Source: Trichoplax sp. H2
Lineage: Eukaryota; Placozoa; Uniplacotomia; Trichoplacea
Reading direction: 5' to 3'
Assembly (NCBI GenBank): GCA_003344405.1
Contig: NOWV01000010.1
Coordinates: forward strand, 496,001 to 560,000
Length of the DNA stretch: 64,000 nucleotides
Shown here: positions 1 through 15,300 of the stretch, piece after piece
Position numbering within the stretch: position 1 is the stretch's first letter
Layout of the letters: every line of letters starts with the position of its first letter
Program-made: the position numbers and the translations under genes
The notes under the pieces: model-generated
What the model saw: the letters and a program-made list of their open reading frames with translations, nothing else
What the model was told of the DNA's origin: nothing
Database searches by the model: none

Positions 1-879
1 TCTGACTCTTTGACGTAACCGTATCAGTCATAGTGATTTAATTAATGTTTTAAGTAGGTAGACAGATGCATTCGAATAAAAAGCTTAATATTTTATTGCG
101 CGGATGAGACAGCAATAATAATAAATAATATAATCAATTCATCATTTTAGTTATCGTCGATTGTTCTATTTTCACTAAATTGTTAACTGTTGTGTCGCTA
201 GCCCTGGCTGGAGTACCGTAATAACAAGTTATTTTTTAACTCTTTTCCAATAATATGATACCAATATAGTAGCATTTTAATCCTGTCAATGCGCTATTAA
301 TCATATCCTATCAACATCATTTTAAACAATTTCTTCAATTAATTCTAAATTACTATACTACTACTAGATAGTTAAAAAATATTTTTAATATAGCTTTTGC
401 ATTGATTCTCCATAATGGAAAATGAATTGAAGATCCTATGGCTGTCATGTAATATACGTTATCGAGGATAGATTAAAAAAAAGTGAATAGAGATTGGCTG
501 AAAAATGAATTCTTTGATGAAAAGTATTTTTCCACTAATTGACTGTACATCGATTATTGATGTCTGCAAAATTTTAACTTAGCTGTTAATAGTGTCGGTT
601 GATAACGATCGAGGTTAAGATAGTCAATATTTCAACATAGATATTAAAGTCTATGCTTCATCATTGAAGTTTGTATTAGCTCAACATTTAATAATTGCAT
701 TGTTAATAAAGGTTGGAATATTGATTATTTTAATAATATCATCTCATTTAACTATCAATAGAATAAAATAGTGCTAAAAGAATAGACAACACTGCAAGAA
801 TCTATAGTAAATTCCATTGTTTTCATCGACAATAAACCTAACACAAACACAAGCTTATCACCAGCCGTGACTCAAAGTC

Positions 880-887
880 TATATAAG
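880..887 (+). promoter_or_regulatory. Possible TATA box upstream of the TGF-beta gene
   Basis: TATATAAG lies about 570 bases before the TGF-beta start codon, which would leave a long 5' untranslated region. A second TATA-like stretch (TATATAAG at about 1399-1406) lies only about 50 bases before the ATG and would give a very short leader. I cannot tell which, if either, is used. The call rests on the motif alone. Confidence 0.25.
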
Positions 888-1450
888 CAGATGACATCGT
901 GCTAATTAGCTCAACTTGCAAGTTTACACAGCATTGGATGAAGTCATTGCTTGATTTAGTCAGTCTTACACTATCAAGAACTTCCATTACAAGCCACTAC
1001 CTAGAAGATAATTCTCATCGTACAGGCAAGGCAAACATTTTATAACTAATACTACTTCCTCAACATAGCCCCATTCCATTAAATCGATTTGGCCCATTTT
1101 CCACGCTCATCTTGAAGACTTTTCCTTCTACTTTCATCTCAGCTATCATTTTTTTCTCCCTTGATCGTTTTTATCCAATTTGAAAAAGTACTGAATTAGA
1201 AAATCGTCTTCATAATCTAAGTTTTTTTTCCTTTGGTTACTTCCTCCTCAAATCTTCAAATTTGTGCGTGTGTGTTAGTGCGCGCTTGTTGCATCCAAAT
1301 TCCTTTTTATTTCTATACCTAAACTTGTTGACAACACCTTACTAAGCATTTCAAAAGATATAAACTATCCCGTCAAATAGCGTTTTTTCTCCTGCTTTTA
1401 TATAAGTCTATTCATATTGGTTGACTCTTGATCCCTTTGATTTCGTGCCG

Positions 1451-4400
1451 ATGATGGTAGAAAAAATGCCTTTTACCGCTTATGTTGTCTTAGCCATGAC
1501 GATAGTCTGGGCTACCACCTGTAACCATGTTGCCTTGTCGGCTTCGGTCAGAAATAATATACCTAAAGCTGGCGACAAGAACGCTCTTGGTGGTAAACTT
1601 GCAAATATGCCATTATTTCGTACATTGGATACTGATAACAGTGAAACTACCACAGATCAAAAAGATAAAACTGATGCAAAGGACGATGACAGCCTCCTTT
1701 CAGATCTTAGCAAAATCAATGTAACGCAATTTCGTATCGATAGAATTAAAGCTAAGATTCTACGTAAAATACGCTTAACGGAACCTCCCAAAGTTGGTGA
1801 CGACTTACGTGATCGGGTAGTACCGAAACAAATTTTTAATTTAAACTATCAAGTTGAAGAGTCTCGTCACGATCCTGAAAATATGGATGAAACTGAATTC
1901 TACGGCAAAACAACTCAATTATTCGTTTTTGGTGAACACGGTAAGCCAAAAAATGATTTACGAGCATTTTTATACGCGTTACTTTCATTACTTATAGCTT
2001 CTCTCGCTGTTTTATCTCTAAATGCTGCAAATTGAGAAAATTAGCACAACATCACTTACGTCTATAGATGCGAGTATGTATATGTCATACAGTACGTACA
2101 GTAGATAAAGTTATAAATGTTGCCCTTGACATTTAATACCATACGCATACGTACACATATAGGTTATAATGCTAATTTCAACCTAAACACTTTGCATACC
2201 AACGTACATGGGCAATATATGGAATAATTAAATTAAAAAATGGAATACTGTAGACATTTTATAGCATCTATTATTGTATTTCAACTTCGATAGAGATATG
2301 GATAACCATCAAATATTAAATCAATTTCATAAAGCTTCCTTTTTTACTTTCTGATTATTTTTTTCCGTATCTAATTACCGATTAATCTCTTGCGTTGAAA
2401 CGATTACCGATTCAAAGTGACAACTAATAAGATTAATATTGAAATAGATAGTTCAATGCCGTGCCCAATCATTTTAACCTTATGAATAATCTATTATTGA
2501 TTCATAACATTTTAAATTAGTAAAACAATACACCACTGTTGTCTGTTTTTGTCTTCTGATAGGCTACAATCGAAATATTTATATGACGATAATTACGTTA
2601 TAGTTAAGTAGTTTCAAGAAAGGGAGGATATTAAAACAAAGGTTATTACTGTAATATAAGATTAAAACTATGTAGATCTTAACTTTTACTAACAAAATAC
2701 GTCTTAAAATAATGAAATCGATTTCATATGTTAAATTAATAGTCATGCACTAGTAGAGTTAACAGTTTGGAATGAGTTTCGATCAATTTTCTATTTACCT
2801 TCCATTGTGGCATTCATATACAGGAAAAGGAACAATTTCATTGATTTTTTACAGTACTTTTAGATAGCGGAAAGTAAAAAAATTACGCATGCAAGTTTTT
2901 TTGTTTTCGCAACGTTAGCCACAATATGGAGATTACAACTCAGAGGAGATGGCGCCAGTGGTTGTTACTGTTTTTTTAATTTTCAACATGTCAATACCAC
3001 ATCCTATTTTTTTATGCAATACCTAACTAGCAAGTATAATTGTTATTAATCCAACTTAACCCTTTTCATTCAATCTATACAATTTCGCCATTTAAAGTTA
3101 GCGATTAGTACTGTTTCCACTAGCTGAATTGATATTTTCAGCGTCGTAGCACGGACATCATATTCATATACGGATTCCTTACTTTATCCTTCGTTGTTGT
3201 CCTTTCCTCACTTCATAGTTATTAATGATCATCATCAATTAATAGTATTAGAGTCAGGTCGTAAGTTATTAAAATTAAAATGATTTCTTAGCATCACTGA
3301 AGCATTGATGTTCATTGACTTCTTTGTTTCACCTTCTCCTACTGATATCTCGATCACATTTCGAGTTACAGCTACGATAGTTGTGTTTCAATGTGAAGTT
3401 ATTTGAATCGTGTTACACGAGTTAGTTTGTACTTCTAGGCAAGAATAATATTTTAATCTTGAGATAACTTTATTCCATGATACTAATATCATGATTGTAT
3501 AGGGTACCAGCTCACATGTCTAAAGATAATCCGATTAAATGGTTTATTTATCAAGTTGAAATAGTTTACTGTAAATGCCGACTGAATTTTTTATGACATC
3601 TTTTAACGTATACGGAGAATGAAACAATTCTTTTAATTGACAGTCAGGACAAATAAGTTAATCAATTAGACATTTTCACCCTCGTGCTATGGAATTCCTG
3701 ATTTTTCCCCACCGATAATGACTTTTAAGAATCCTTCCAATCATTAATCCGTTCTTTTATGCTAATAGACGTTTTATAATCTGACTATACAGTAAATTTT
3801 AATCAAATAACACCTATGATCTTTTTCCCACGTATAATATTTTGTATTGGTTGAGGCAACAAGTAAAACTTTATGTTAATATTTGTTATCAATTTAGTGT
3901 ATTGAATTTTTTGTAATTGACACCGTTGGCATGTTTTTTAGATGAATACTTCTTTAATTTATCAAATTAACGACGTTATTATAATAGAATCAATGTAAGC
4001 GAGCCTCTATTACTCGCCCTCTCCGCTGGAGATGGCGAACAGTGACAGTCTATCTCTTTTTTTTGCTTTTGTCATCATAATAGTCATTAAACAAAACAAC
4101 AACAACAACAAATATGATGAAATTAAATGATGCAAATTTGGATCCAAATGGCATAAAAAAATGAATTAAATGCTTTAATTAAGTTAAACTCGATGTGATA
4201 TTGGTAGTTTAAGGTTCTAAGTTGAATAATTAACATTCCATACCACACCACATGTTGTTCTAATGTTCTATAGTTAAATCTTGATTACGCTGTTATTAAT
4301 CAAAACATTATTCGAGTGGCACCACCAAATTAGCGGTACTAAAAGGTTAAGATGGCGCACGACTATTGCATCTGATCTACTTACTGTAATGGAACTTCCT

Positions 4401-5810
4401 TATTCTATTCTTCATTTTCATACTAGCATATTACCCACATTTCTCTTTATTATAAGAGCATACAGAGCGGAATCAAAAGAGTTTCACCTTAAAAAAATAA
4501 CTTGTTGAATACAGTTCGCAAATAGGATACTAGTAGAGCATACTTTAGTACTTATTTCTTTATTACACAGATAGCCATAGCAAGTTCTAAGCTAAACAGA
4601 TTAAGTGAAATTCTTCTTTATGCTATCTTTATTTTTATTTTTTTGAATCGGAGTAGATAAAATTCATTAGTCAATAGTTTGATAAAGTATAATGAGGCCA
4701 GTGGCGCCTTAACTTAATTGACAGACAATTTAATTCATAGTTGATACTTCACTTCATTATCCCTCATCCTTTTAAATACTAAATTGCTATTTAGAATCAT
4801 TCTAAAAAATTTTTGACGTCATAAACTACGACAAACGATGACTTATTTTGACTACATATAATTATTTCAATTATGCAATGAAAATATGTTTAAAAATGAT
4901 ATTTTGCGCTATAACAAATTTAACTGGAACATTCGTTATTGTAAAATACTAATTAAATCTAAACAACATTGGCTTAAGAGCTGCTATTTTTACCTTTAGA
5001 CTAAATTTTTCTTGCTTTCTATTTATCTATTGATATCCTTTAGTAACAAAACACTGCAAGAAACATGCCTGTTTCGATTTTATATTCTCTCATCATCTCA
5101 TGGAAAAGTTTATCTATTCAGCGGAATTATGGTTCTATCCAGTAACCAGCGAGAGCGAATTATTGAAGGTCTACCGTAATGATGCGAATGGTAAAACTTT
5201 TATCACATCCCGCTATTCCAATATCTCAAGATATAACGATGGATGGATTAACATCGATGTAACGTCAGTAGTTAAAAATTGGTTAAATGGTAATGAAGGT
5301 CTGTTAAATAGTATCAAGATTTCCTGCAAAACATGCAAAGACAAGGAAATCCCCTTTATTGGCACTACTGGTGCATTAAAACCGTTTTTATCTATTAACA
5401 CAGCTAAGCCAAAATCAAATCCAAAATCGGGAATAGAGAATTTCTTTAAAAGCAGTAGCTTTAAAAGCAATAACTTTAAAAGCAGTCCAGTAAATGCATG
5501 TCGTAAACAATCAACTCATTGCTGCGTCGAAGAATTCTATATTAACTTTAAAGAAATTGGTTGGTCAGATTGGATTATATCACCTCAAGGCTATACTGCT
5601 AATTATTGTCGTGGCACATGTTTTGGTATGGATAGTTTTGGCTATCGGTTGAAAATTTTACAAAAGCTGTCAGAAGAAGATAATTCGCTCATTCCTTGCT
5701 GTTCACCCGGCAAAATGTCCTCGTTAACCATCATTTATCAAGATAGTAACGGCTATTTACACTCCGTTATTTTACCGAATATGAGAGTAGAACAGTGTCA
5801 ATGTTTCTAG
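1451..5810 (+). CDS. TGF-beta superfamily ligand precursor (activin/myostatin/TGF-beta-like, nine-cysteine type)
   Basis: Secreted dimeric growth factor precursor. I see two coding exons, 1451-1940 and 5122-5810, joined in phase (donor CACG|GTAAGC, acceptor TATTCAG|CGG), giving 392 aa. The first ATG cluster (1451, 1454, 1466) precedes a hydrophobic signal peptide. The propeptide carries RIKAKILRKIRLTEPP, the straitjacket helix seen in activin/GDF8-type prodomains, and AELWFYP, equivalent to the family's A-x-LW-x-Y motif. The last 100 or so residues form the mature cystine knot: a lone Cys, CC, a GWSDWIISPQGYTANYCRGTC block, CC, and the terminal CQCF. That makes nine cysteines, the TGF-beta/activin/myostatin pattern rather than the seven of BMPs. 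No R-X-X-R furin site is visible between prodomain and knot; a lysine/serine repeat occupies the place. The 3.2-kb intron could hide a small extra exon. The subfamily is uncertain. Confidence 0.9.
5444..5488 (+). repeat. Three 15-bp tandem units inside the TGF-beta coding exon
   Basis: CTTTAAAAGCAGTAG is followed by two close copies (5459-5473 and 5474-5488). They encode FKSSS, FKSNN and FKSSP, directly before the mature cystine knot, where a proprotein cleavage site is expected. Confidence 0.85.
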
Positions 5811-8800
5811 CCTATATCTTCAATCACTAATATAATGAACCTGGAAATTAGGATACACCATTAAATTTCTAATGTAATTTTTCTTTGATTTTTCCTTCTG
5901 ACCTAAGTTTAATACAAATATCCGTTCTTGCAATTATGTCCATAGTAGAATTAAAAAAAATAGCTAATTCTACGAAAGAGCAAGACGAGAAATCGAAATG
6001 GTGAGTACAGCCTAAACATTTATACAACGATATCAAATTTAGTTATGCAGTGGAATATAATATAGCTGCGATAAAGAAGAATAATAAGAGAGAGGGCGAG
6101 AGAGAAAAAAAGAGGAAAGAAAGACAAAAGAGAGATAAAGGAGAATAGTTATTGCCGTCTCTGCAGTGAAAATTTTATTCTCCATCGGTAGATCTTAATC
6201 GCCATCAAGATATCCGATTACCCATATTTAATCACGTTAGTATATAAATGGTTAATAGGATTGCTATTTGAAGGAAATCTCTAAATGACTCCATATTTTA
6301 CAAGATAACTCTACGAGTTAATAATAATTTGCACAACATTATGCTATGATAAATCAACACGCAACAAATTCTGCTGACAAAAGTAAATTTGTTTTCCTGG
6401 TTATATTTTAAACCTTCAATTATAACATAAGAAAAGAACACTAATAACAACTGCAATAGTGATATGTAACCGGTACATAATCAAGGCATTATTTTACTTC
6501 ACTAGAAGATATGGAGAGAAGCTATAATAAATGTTGTATTCCGTACTAATTTTAACCGTCGGTATCTTGGTATGATATGATATTGTTGTTTTTTCATCAT
6601 CCATCAATTTCAAGCTATGACGTCAAGAGCAAATATTGTAACCCGGTTAATCATGCCAATTCATGTTTAACGTTATATTCATTATTTTTAAAAAATAATT
6701 TCTTTTATTTGTTTCTAATTAAGGTTAAAAAGTCTTTCAACATCTTCAGTATGTTTTCTCATGATTGCCAAGTATCTACAATTCATGTTATCTTTTAAAA
6801 AGAAATCATGTTTGTTTCCTTCTGTCATGGAATAGATTGGAAGATGTTGATAAATAAGTTAGTTAATCAATCTTCAATTAACGGTGTTAATTAATTAATT
6901 AATTACGGTAATTAATTAATTCATTCTATTATTATCAAGCTGAATGCTGGCATGCCATGAAAGTTGTTGAATTTGTTTCAATTATTTTTCCGCCTGCATA
7001 CTGCTTAACACCTAGTTAGCAACATTCTAGATTATAAGTTGCATAACTGTTTCTGAATTTTGGATTCATTTCGGTTCTATGTATTCTAATTATTCTTAAT
7101 AATTAATATTAAAAGGTATTCTTAAGTTTCAGCATGATCGATAATGATTAATATCTTTGACGTGAAAATGATAGAATTGCTATTTGGCAATTTTTCATCA
7201 ATACAATGCAATTTAAAAGCTATTACCTTATTTAAATAACATTTGAATCAATTCTGCCATGCTACATGTTAAGAAATTATAAATTTGAAAATTCGCCATC
7301 TTATCATGTTATCATGTCCTAATATTTGCTCATCCATAGATCTTGCATGAATGAAAGCATTGTTATTCGCCATTTTCTACAAGTGAAAACTATTCTTGAA
7401 ATTGATTTAACTTTCTGCCTTCATTTCTATTTGATTCCACTGATAATAATTATAATCTAATTGCAATATTATAACCGGTATTAATAATCTATTATAGCAA
7501 TGATTGCTGTTATTCCTTTCATAGAGGAAGATTGTAAACAATAAGATGATAAGTTTGAATTATTTCTTTCTCGCCAGGCGTACATTTATATCATACAGGG
7601 TAATGCTGGTTTTACCTTTAGGTGATTACTAATCATAACCATTTACTAACTTTATTCGCTATACTACACTCGTATTTAGAACTGCTACCGTAAAGCTTTT
7701 TTGTTTTATTCTTGTCTACTTATAGTGATATTTAAAGAGTTATTACATTTATCTCATACTATCGCTATTGTATCAATTTTATTCAGTGGTCTTTATTTGA
7801 TCAAAACACTTGAGTATTGACATGGCTCGCCATTATGATGGCCGCAACAGAATATATTCCTTCTTTAGCATGTACTCATTCACTTTTATTTGATATCATG
7901 CCTATGTAAGTTTAGCATTACTTCCGATAAGTGAAAAAGTTTACTATTGTAAGCAATTCAAGAAACTTGTAATATGTCCGTGTTGATTATTATGGTTTGA
8001 ATAGTATTCTAAGCTATAAGCTGTTTAATATCATAGCTGTGCTAATTTATCAATAATTACATGGCCTTGATTTACTATTATCACTATAACCGCTACATAA
8101 ATGTACTTTATTAATTTTTTTACCTCTCTCATTACCATTCCTGTGCCTTTTCTGATTTCATTACATCCTATAATTGGATTCATCTGATCTGATACTGATC
8201 ACTATTATGATAATATCAAATTATTTGATAACATTTTTAATTGATAATTGTATTTACATGATGATATCGAATCGGTTAATGCCAATAATAGTTCCAATAA
8301 AGGTTTCCCATCTAATGGAAGATTGTATTAAAAAACCTTTGTCTTACAGTAATATGTGTATAATCCTTTCAAAGCAATTCGGGTAGCAATTCTTACGGTT
8401 GATACGTTATCATCGTCTCAAAATCAAGTTAAATAAATTATATTATGGTAGTAACTGATTTAAATTAAAAATTCATTTATTATATTAATGTTTAAAATTT
8501 ATATTTTAAAAAGCATCAATTAGAAACTACCGCTAATGCTACTTATTTTCCTTTTCAGAAATCTTAGTAGTGGATAAAATTGCAGATAGTCATGATAATC
8601 AGGGACTATCAAATATTATACGTTGTTTGATAACTTCAACCGAAAAACGCCTTATTTATATGCATGACTACATTCATAATGCGTTTAGTACTTGGGTATA
8701 ATGACTAAACAGTTAATTTAGCACCCAAATTTTTTAGCAATTTACACGCCTACATATGAAAGAATATATCATTTACAATAAAATATGGATAAATGGATGC

Positions 8801-9331
8801 TATTGATAAGTTTTTCGTTTGGTTAAACTTCGCATAAAATCTTGAATACGATGTAGATCTACTGTTCACGGTGTAAATAACTACGACATGAAAAGTGCAC
8901 GGTTTCCAATTACATCCCAAAATTAATTAAATTATTAACAATAGAGTGTTAACTCCCAACTTAATTACAGAAGTTATGACATCACTGCGATAATTAGCAA
9001 ATGATGCGCGATATGTTCGAATAATAGCTATATATCTTGTATAAGAATCATTTATACAGCAATATACCGGATTACATAGAGAGTAATTTGGTAAGGCAAA
9101 AATATAAATGTGCGAACTATACACCAATCTATGCAAAATACTGCTGATTGATATGGTTACTAACGCTTTTCACATAATTTACATGGGTGATGCTATAAAA
9201 TATCGAAATTAATTGCATTACAATTAAATACCAAAAAAGTTACTCTGAACATTTATGCTCGATTAATAATTATTATAATATACAGTAAAGATATGACTAC
9301 AGCAAGTATTGTTGCGCTGTCTATCCAATTA
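5811..9331. other. Intergenic region between convergent TGF-beta and HECTD3 genes; no gene seen
   Basis: Open frames here are short, lack recognisable motifs and have no convincing splice borders. The stretch holds a polypurine tract near 6085-6147 and a TTAA-rich self-complementary stretch near 6886-6922. No rRNA or tRNA structure was recognised, though tRNA folding was not computed. Confidence 0.6.
6085..6147 (+). repeat. Polypurine (GA-rich) tract
   Basis: About 60 bases of almost pure A and G with GAGA and AAAGA blocks, broken by a single C in two or three places. Such mirror-like purine runs can adopt triplex structure. It may belong to the 3' region of the TGF-beta transcript. Confidence 0.7.
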
Positions 9332-12300
9332 CTAATCATCCCAGGTCCTCATATCTGTATCAATTGACGTACAATTATATGCTGCATAGAGCAGCTTTTC
9401 CTCGGCTACCTTGGGACTGTAAAGTGACATAGTGTTAGATAATTTTTCACTAGTATTTCAAGAAGTAGGAGTTACATTTCAATGATTATGAGACTTTTGC
9501 ACTAGTAATGAAAGAAAATCTAAGTAAAATATACCTAGTATATTCCGGAAGAAAAAGAGTACTAGAACAAGTTGCTGATTCAGGCAAAGAGTCTTCAGCG
9601 GCTCCACTAGATATGATTGTAAGGTATAAACATTAGGTAGGCTAAAGTTTAACAGTAAAAGCTGTATAGCTTCAAAAGTTAGATTTTACCTTCTACTCGG
9701 GCAAATAAAAAGAGGAGCAGGCAAACGCCTCCTACCAGTGACAAATCTTAACAATCTGCTTCTATCTTCTACAATCATAACGATATATTGGCTTGTATAA
9801 TTGTAGATGTCTATAAATTCAAGTTAACTAGAGTAAGTTTAATAAAACTCGTACCATTCGAAAAATTCTCTAGTGCCTTCCAGAAATACTTCACTCTCGA
9901 ATCATCGACTTCAATGTCTTCATAGCGAGCTAAACATTAAGTCATTTAAACCTCAATTATAAGCATTAATACAAAATTTTTTTGCTGCAGTTATTAACTT
10001 AGGATATTTGCAAATAACCGATATTCTTCAACTCTTGAACAGTTATTTCTGGATTTCCACAAATTCTTTTTTCCAGTTCTTGCCAAGTAAGTATATGTAA
10101 TACTGCTTTTGGTATCACCCTCAATAACCCTTTTTTTATACTTCGAATCTGTGACATGCAATAGGTGCAAGTTAGATAAGTATCTCAATGTATAGCTTTT
10201 TACTCGATGATATTGTACTTAGGATGTTGATCTACACCTGGTCATCAACTTCATGAAGTCTAGCTTCGCGAACAAGCTGAACGTAATGCAGTCTGTCTTC
10301 ATATAGCACTGAAGTCTCTGATCCATTAGATTTTAAATCAACTGCTGATCCGTCACTAAGGTTCTTCGATAAATGCAAGAAATAAAAATTGTAAAAATAT
10401 GAAATATGAAAACTTAAAAATACAAATATAGAAGTACATACTGTAGAATACGTTAAGGCATCAGCGTAATCATTGTTAAACCTTTCTTCACTCATTGATT
10501 CCAAAGCAACCAAGAGTCTGACTATAGCTTCGTCAACTGTAGAATAATCTTCCCAGGTAACGACTTCTCCGGTTAATTTTTTCCATATAAATGATGGCAG
10601 TGATAATACTAAACACTCACGACTACGAAAACACGCGCCCATAAGTTGTCCAATCCATTCATATTTGGTAAATTCTTTGCAGGCAGGGTTAGGAATATAG
10701 CCATCACGATGAATATTAGCTGCATCGTGCGCCTTAGCGTACGTATAACGATTACGAAATGAATTAGTACGAATCTTGATCTAGGCTTCATGAGACTTTT
10801 GATTACCTGATTACAACTACGGATGAAAAATGGTAAAGGTATTTGAACATCTTCAGCACTTGGACATAATTCTTCGGCGATATCAGCAAGAGAATCACGA
10901 AAGCCTCCACCTTTAAATAAATTATAAGATTTAGAGCTGCAATCGCGTACAATTTAGTTGCATAATTGTGATAGATGTACTGCTAATTTGAAAAATATTA
11001 AATGAAAGACGTCAAAAGTTTTCCTGACCTTGATCGATGATACCTTCAGATACAAATTTACATTCCCACCATTGTTCGTATTGTATAGACCATCTGACAG
11101 GTATTAATAGTGCTTATTAATTAATTCATGATATAAGAGATCTAATTTATGACTTGCACATTAATCAATATGCTAACCGATAATCTAATCGAAATCTACA
11201 ATTTTCTGGCCTTAGTTCGTTATATAGCTGAAATTGAAAATAGTTAGTAAATAAATAAGAGAGTACGTACAGGATAGAGTGCAAATAAGAAACCTGGTTA
11301 AAAAGAGCATTTTCCGCGGTAGGATCGCGGGATGTATCACTTTTGTGCTCGGAAGCTAATCGTCGGTCGAGATAAACTTTGGGAATTGGTTCAGGAACGC
11401 ATCTACAACGGAAAAATTACTATTACTATAGTACATCTTCAGCATGCTAATTAGGTCAAGGAAAGCAGGAAAGTGTGCTGTATAATCAAATGATAGTTAC
11501 TTAGTTTGGGAATCTCTGAGTAATCTTTCAATTAAAGCTAGCCTCCGTTTCGATAGCTGTAATATTTGTCTAACAGCCTATTTACAAGGAAACATCATGA
11601 GAATTTACAAACTAATTTGAAATACATTTACAGTATCGCAAATATGACTATACCTTAAAGTTACAAATATTCGTACACTCTTCTGACCAATCTGGAATTA
11701 CCAGATTAATTACACTGTCAAATAGCTCGTTAAATCTATATAACAAACAAATCCAGCGAATAAATGTCATTTTACTATCCACATGTTTGCATGGCTTTAT
11801 CATAAACTATAAATGCTCTTGGCTATGTTTACGAAATTAACTGTAAAATTTTAATACCTTAAAATTGCTATTGAGCGATAATATAATGCTTCTGGATTAA
11901 AATTTGCCAAAAGTGGAAATCTGTAGATAATCCAAGATCAATTTCAATATTATACAGCTTTAGTCGATAGAAAATTTCTCTAACATACCTCTCTATCTTT
12001 TTGTTTTTGAGTAAGTCAATCGTTAAACTACTGGATATATCGGAAGAAGTTATGATCTTAATACCATGAATTCTGGTATCAATCCCTTCATCTAGATCGA
12101 ATGAAAAGTATTAGCATATAATGTCAATATAATCATGTACTGCACAATTTCTAAATATACCTTTGCATTCTTTAATTCGTATTTCTATTTCTGGTAAGTA
12201 TTCGGCCATATCTTGCAAAATTGTAACATCTGACATTTTGGTGCTATGTAATATAGTAAGTAAAACCACATTAATCTGTATCAAAATATCGAGTAAACTG

Positions 12301-15300
12301 AAAAATATATTAAAATACCAGTCCATTAGGACTTCGGCCATTTTTCTCATATCATCATGATCGCCACCTTTCACTTCGATTAAATGCGGCATATAATTAT
12401 CATCGTTGGGATCGACGGTTACAAGTAGGCATCTGTAAAACATAACAGGTAGAGGGTTAGTAGTTAAAAAGTGAGATAAATTACTTCTAAAAGAACGGGT
12501 GACACTTTGCATTTAAGTAAATGCTTTACATAGATACAGCTGATCGCGTATAACGTACTTAATTATAACTCCTTTCTTTATTCTTAATCTAATCCAATGG
12601 CATCCCTGTGAGCCGTCAGATTCCCAATAAGAAGATTGATTACCATCTGTCAACGCATCCTTGTCTTCTTCCATCTTACATAAAGCAATTGTTTATGATT
12701 TATTATCAATCCAAGCAACACTTACAAAATATTCGGCCTTTTACAATGCATCAAATTTTTGATCGGAAAGGTCAAAGTTCTAAATTTACCGAAGAAACAG
12801 CAATACTTTCAACATAGTCTTTTAGATTTCCATATGCAGTGTTCCCATTATCCATATTTTCTGATAAATAAGTAGCTAATAATTTATCGTGTTCTAATTT
12901 CCAATTTTTAGGTGGAATACTAAGTTTGTGTTCTAATTCCACATCACTTGGTGGTAAGGTGAAAGGATATAATAACTGTAACGAATATGCATTTTCAACG
13001 GCAATTTCCCACCTGTTACAATATCAGAATAACCAAAGTACTTTTAAATTAAGAGTTCATATATCTACCATAAAGCAGCATTTAGGTAACATTTAAAATA
13101 TGATTTAGAGAAGAGAAGCGCAATATGTATACTTATATACTAAAGTCTCTTAATAAATCTATACAGCTTTGTTAAGAACATGGTATCTTATAGAAACACT
13201 TGAGGTTAAAATCTTAATCTGTAAACATATAAAGATAGCAACAGTTATCACAACATTAGTTGATCCACTCTAGACGATGTAATCACAAGTGCTTTAAATG
13301 CAAAAATAAGCAATGTCTGTTTTCGAAGTTTTCATATAGTCTTCATGAGTGATTTTTACGAAATATTGATCGTAAATACAGCATTTATACATAGACGTTC
13401 AGAAGAATGTTTACTACATCAACACTGTTAAAGCTGAAAATTTAGATTTATATTACAAAATACGTACATATTATTGTATTGGATTTAAAAATATTTGTAT
13501 AGTTGATCCCTGTTTGGCTGTAAATATCTGACTAGACTAAAACAATATGGCTTTTGCCATTTGTATTAAAGTCTCAGCTAATCATATATAGCTGAAAGTA
13601 TACGGTATTGGGAAGATTGATGCAATTGCAATTAACTTTCTTAAGTTTGTAATGACAGTAGCCCAACTACCACAATACGAATACTCATTATTACGCAAGG
13701 GATGCTGAATAAGAATAATTAAAGCGATATAGCTAGTTATCTTGCAAATTGATAGACACTGGCGTAGTTACTAGCTTTAGGAACTGATCATATTCGAATT
13801 TAATTGTCTAATAATGTGTAATAATAAAAAGTAGATAGATGGCAATTTAGAATGTCTTGAAGAAAATAGCATAATATTAATAGTAGTGAACTACATGTTA
13901 TAACGCGGGTAATACTATACATACGATATTTAAGATATACGAAATATTTATTCACGGAATTCAAGTCTGATGATCCTAGTCTTTTACTAGAATAATTAAT
14001 TACTAAGAACTAGCCTATATATTTACCTTTCATGACATGAAAAGGAAAAATGATCTAAATTGAACTATTTAGTCGAATTTCACAATATCTAAGCACACAA
14101 AATTCAGTACAGTACATGTGCTAGTGCACCATTGGATATGTGTGATTACTTTAATAGCTGCGTGGATCTTAAGATGGTTTATTTAACACGATATGCAATG
14201 TTAAACTGGGAATTGAGACGTAAAATCAAATGATACACTGTACTGTACTGCATGAATGTCCAGTACTATCAGGGTATGGATTAATCCATGACTAGAGACT
14301 TTTAATATTTTATGTTCCATACCGAATGGAATATATTTTTAGATTTGCTATTGGCTTACCCGTTTCGTTCGAGTCTACAAGCTTCAGTACTATCAGGTAG
14401 TGCCGAATAATCAAGCTGCAACGGAAAACCATTTCCTTTAGGTCTGCTATTGCTGTCAGCATGAAAATTATTACTTGATGAAACAAGGATCCAACCCTCG
14501 TGTTCCTTTCCAAAGTACTGATGATCTTGTCCTGCCTATCAATTATTTTGATCAATCATGTCAAGTATTCATTTCTCACTGCAGTTATTATAAGATCGCA
14601 TGACGCTCGTGACCATTTCTAAGCCATCACAACACTAGCATTATTTGTTTATTGCGATTTGTAGTATTAAGCACAAACAATTACTACCATCACATATAGT
14701 ACAGTACAGTACAGTAATTAACTGTGCAAGAAATGATTGTCGATTTACAGTTGGTATTGAGGTATTTGCGATTTATCAAAGAATTTTACACCAAATACTA
14801 AATCCATCTTGTAGTTATAATACAACTGATCCATCAACATTTTGGGTATTAGCTGAAATGATTACTATGGTACTAGTTATTATTTCTTACTAAACGTATA
14901 TTACTGTATACTGGTCTGGCAATAAAGGATGCGCATAGACAATTACATAGTACCGGTGTTGGCCGATTTGAGAATCAACTGATATCTATCAACATTAGAA
15001 TCAAGATAGTATTGCATCCATTTAAGGTTGGCAACATGAACACTAGTGGCTATGCAGTAGTAGAGTTTGTATTATTTTAACTCACTGTATTATAGCATAC
15101 AAGTAAGACAATTTTACAGTTCGGTTTGATGTTCAAAAGATGCATCAAACATTGATATTGGCAAGTATGGAATGGATTGTTGATTTCACGCAATCAATCA
15201 TTTATATAAGCTAGAAAATAATATTCTGCCCATCGAGTCATGGTCCCCAAAATACAAGCTAACGGAACTCACTTGACTTATCTTACGCCATGTTCCTTCG

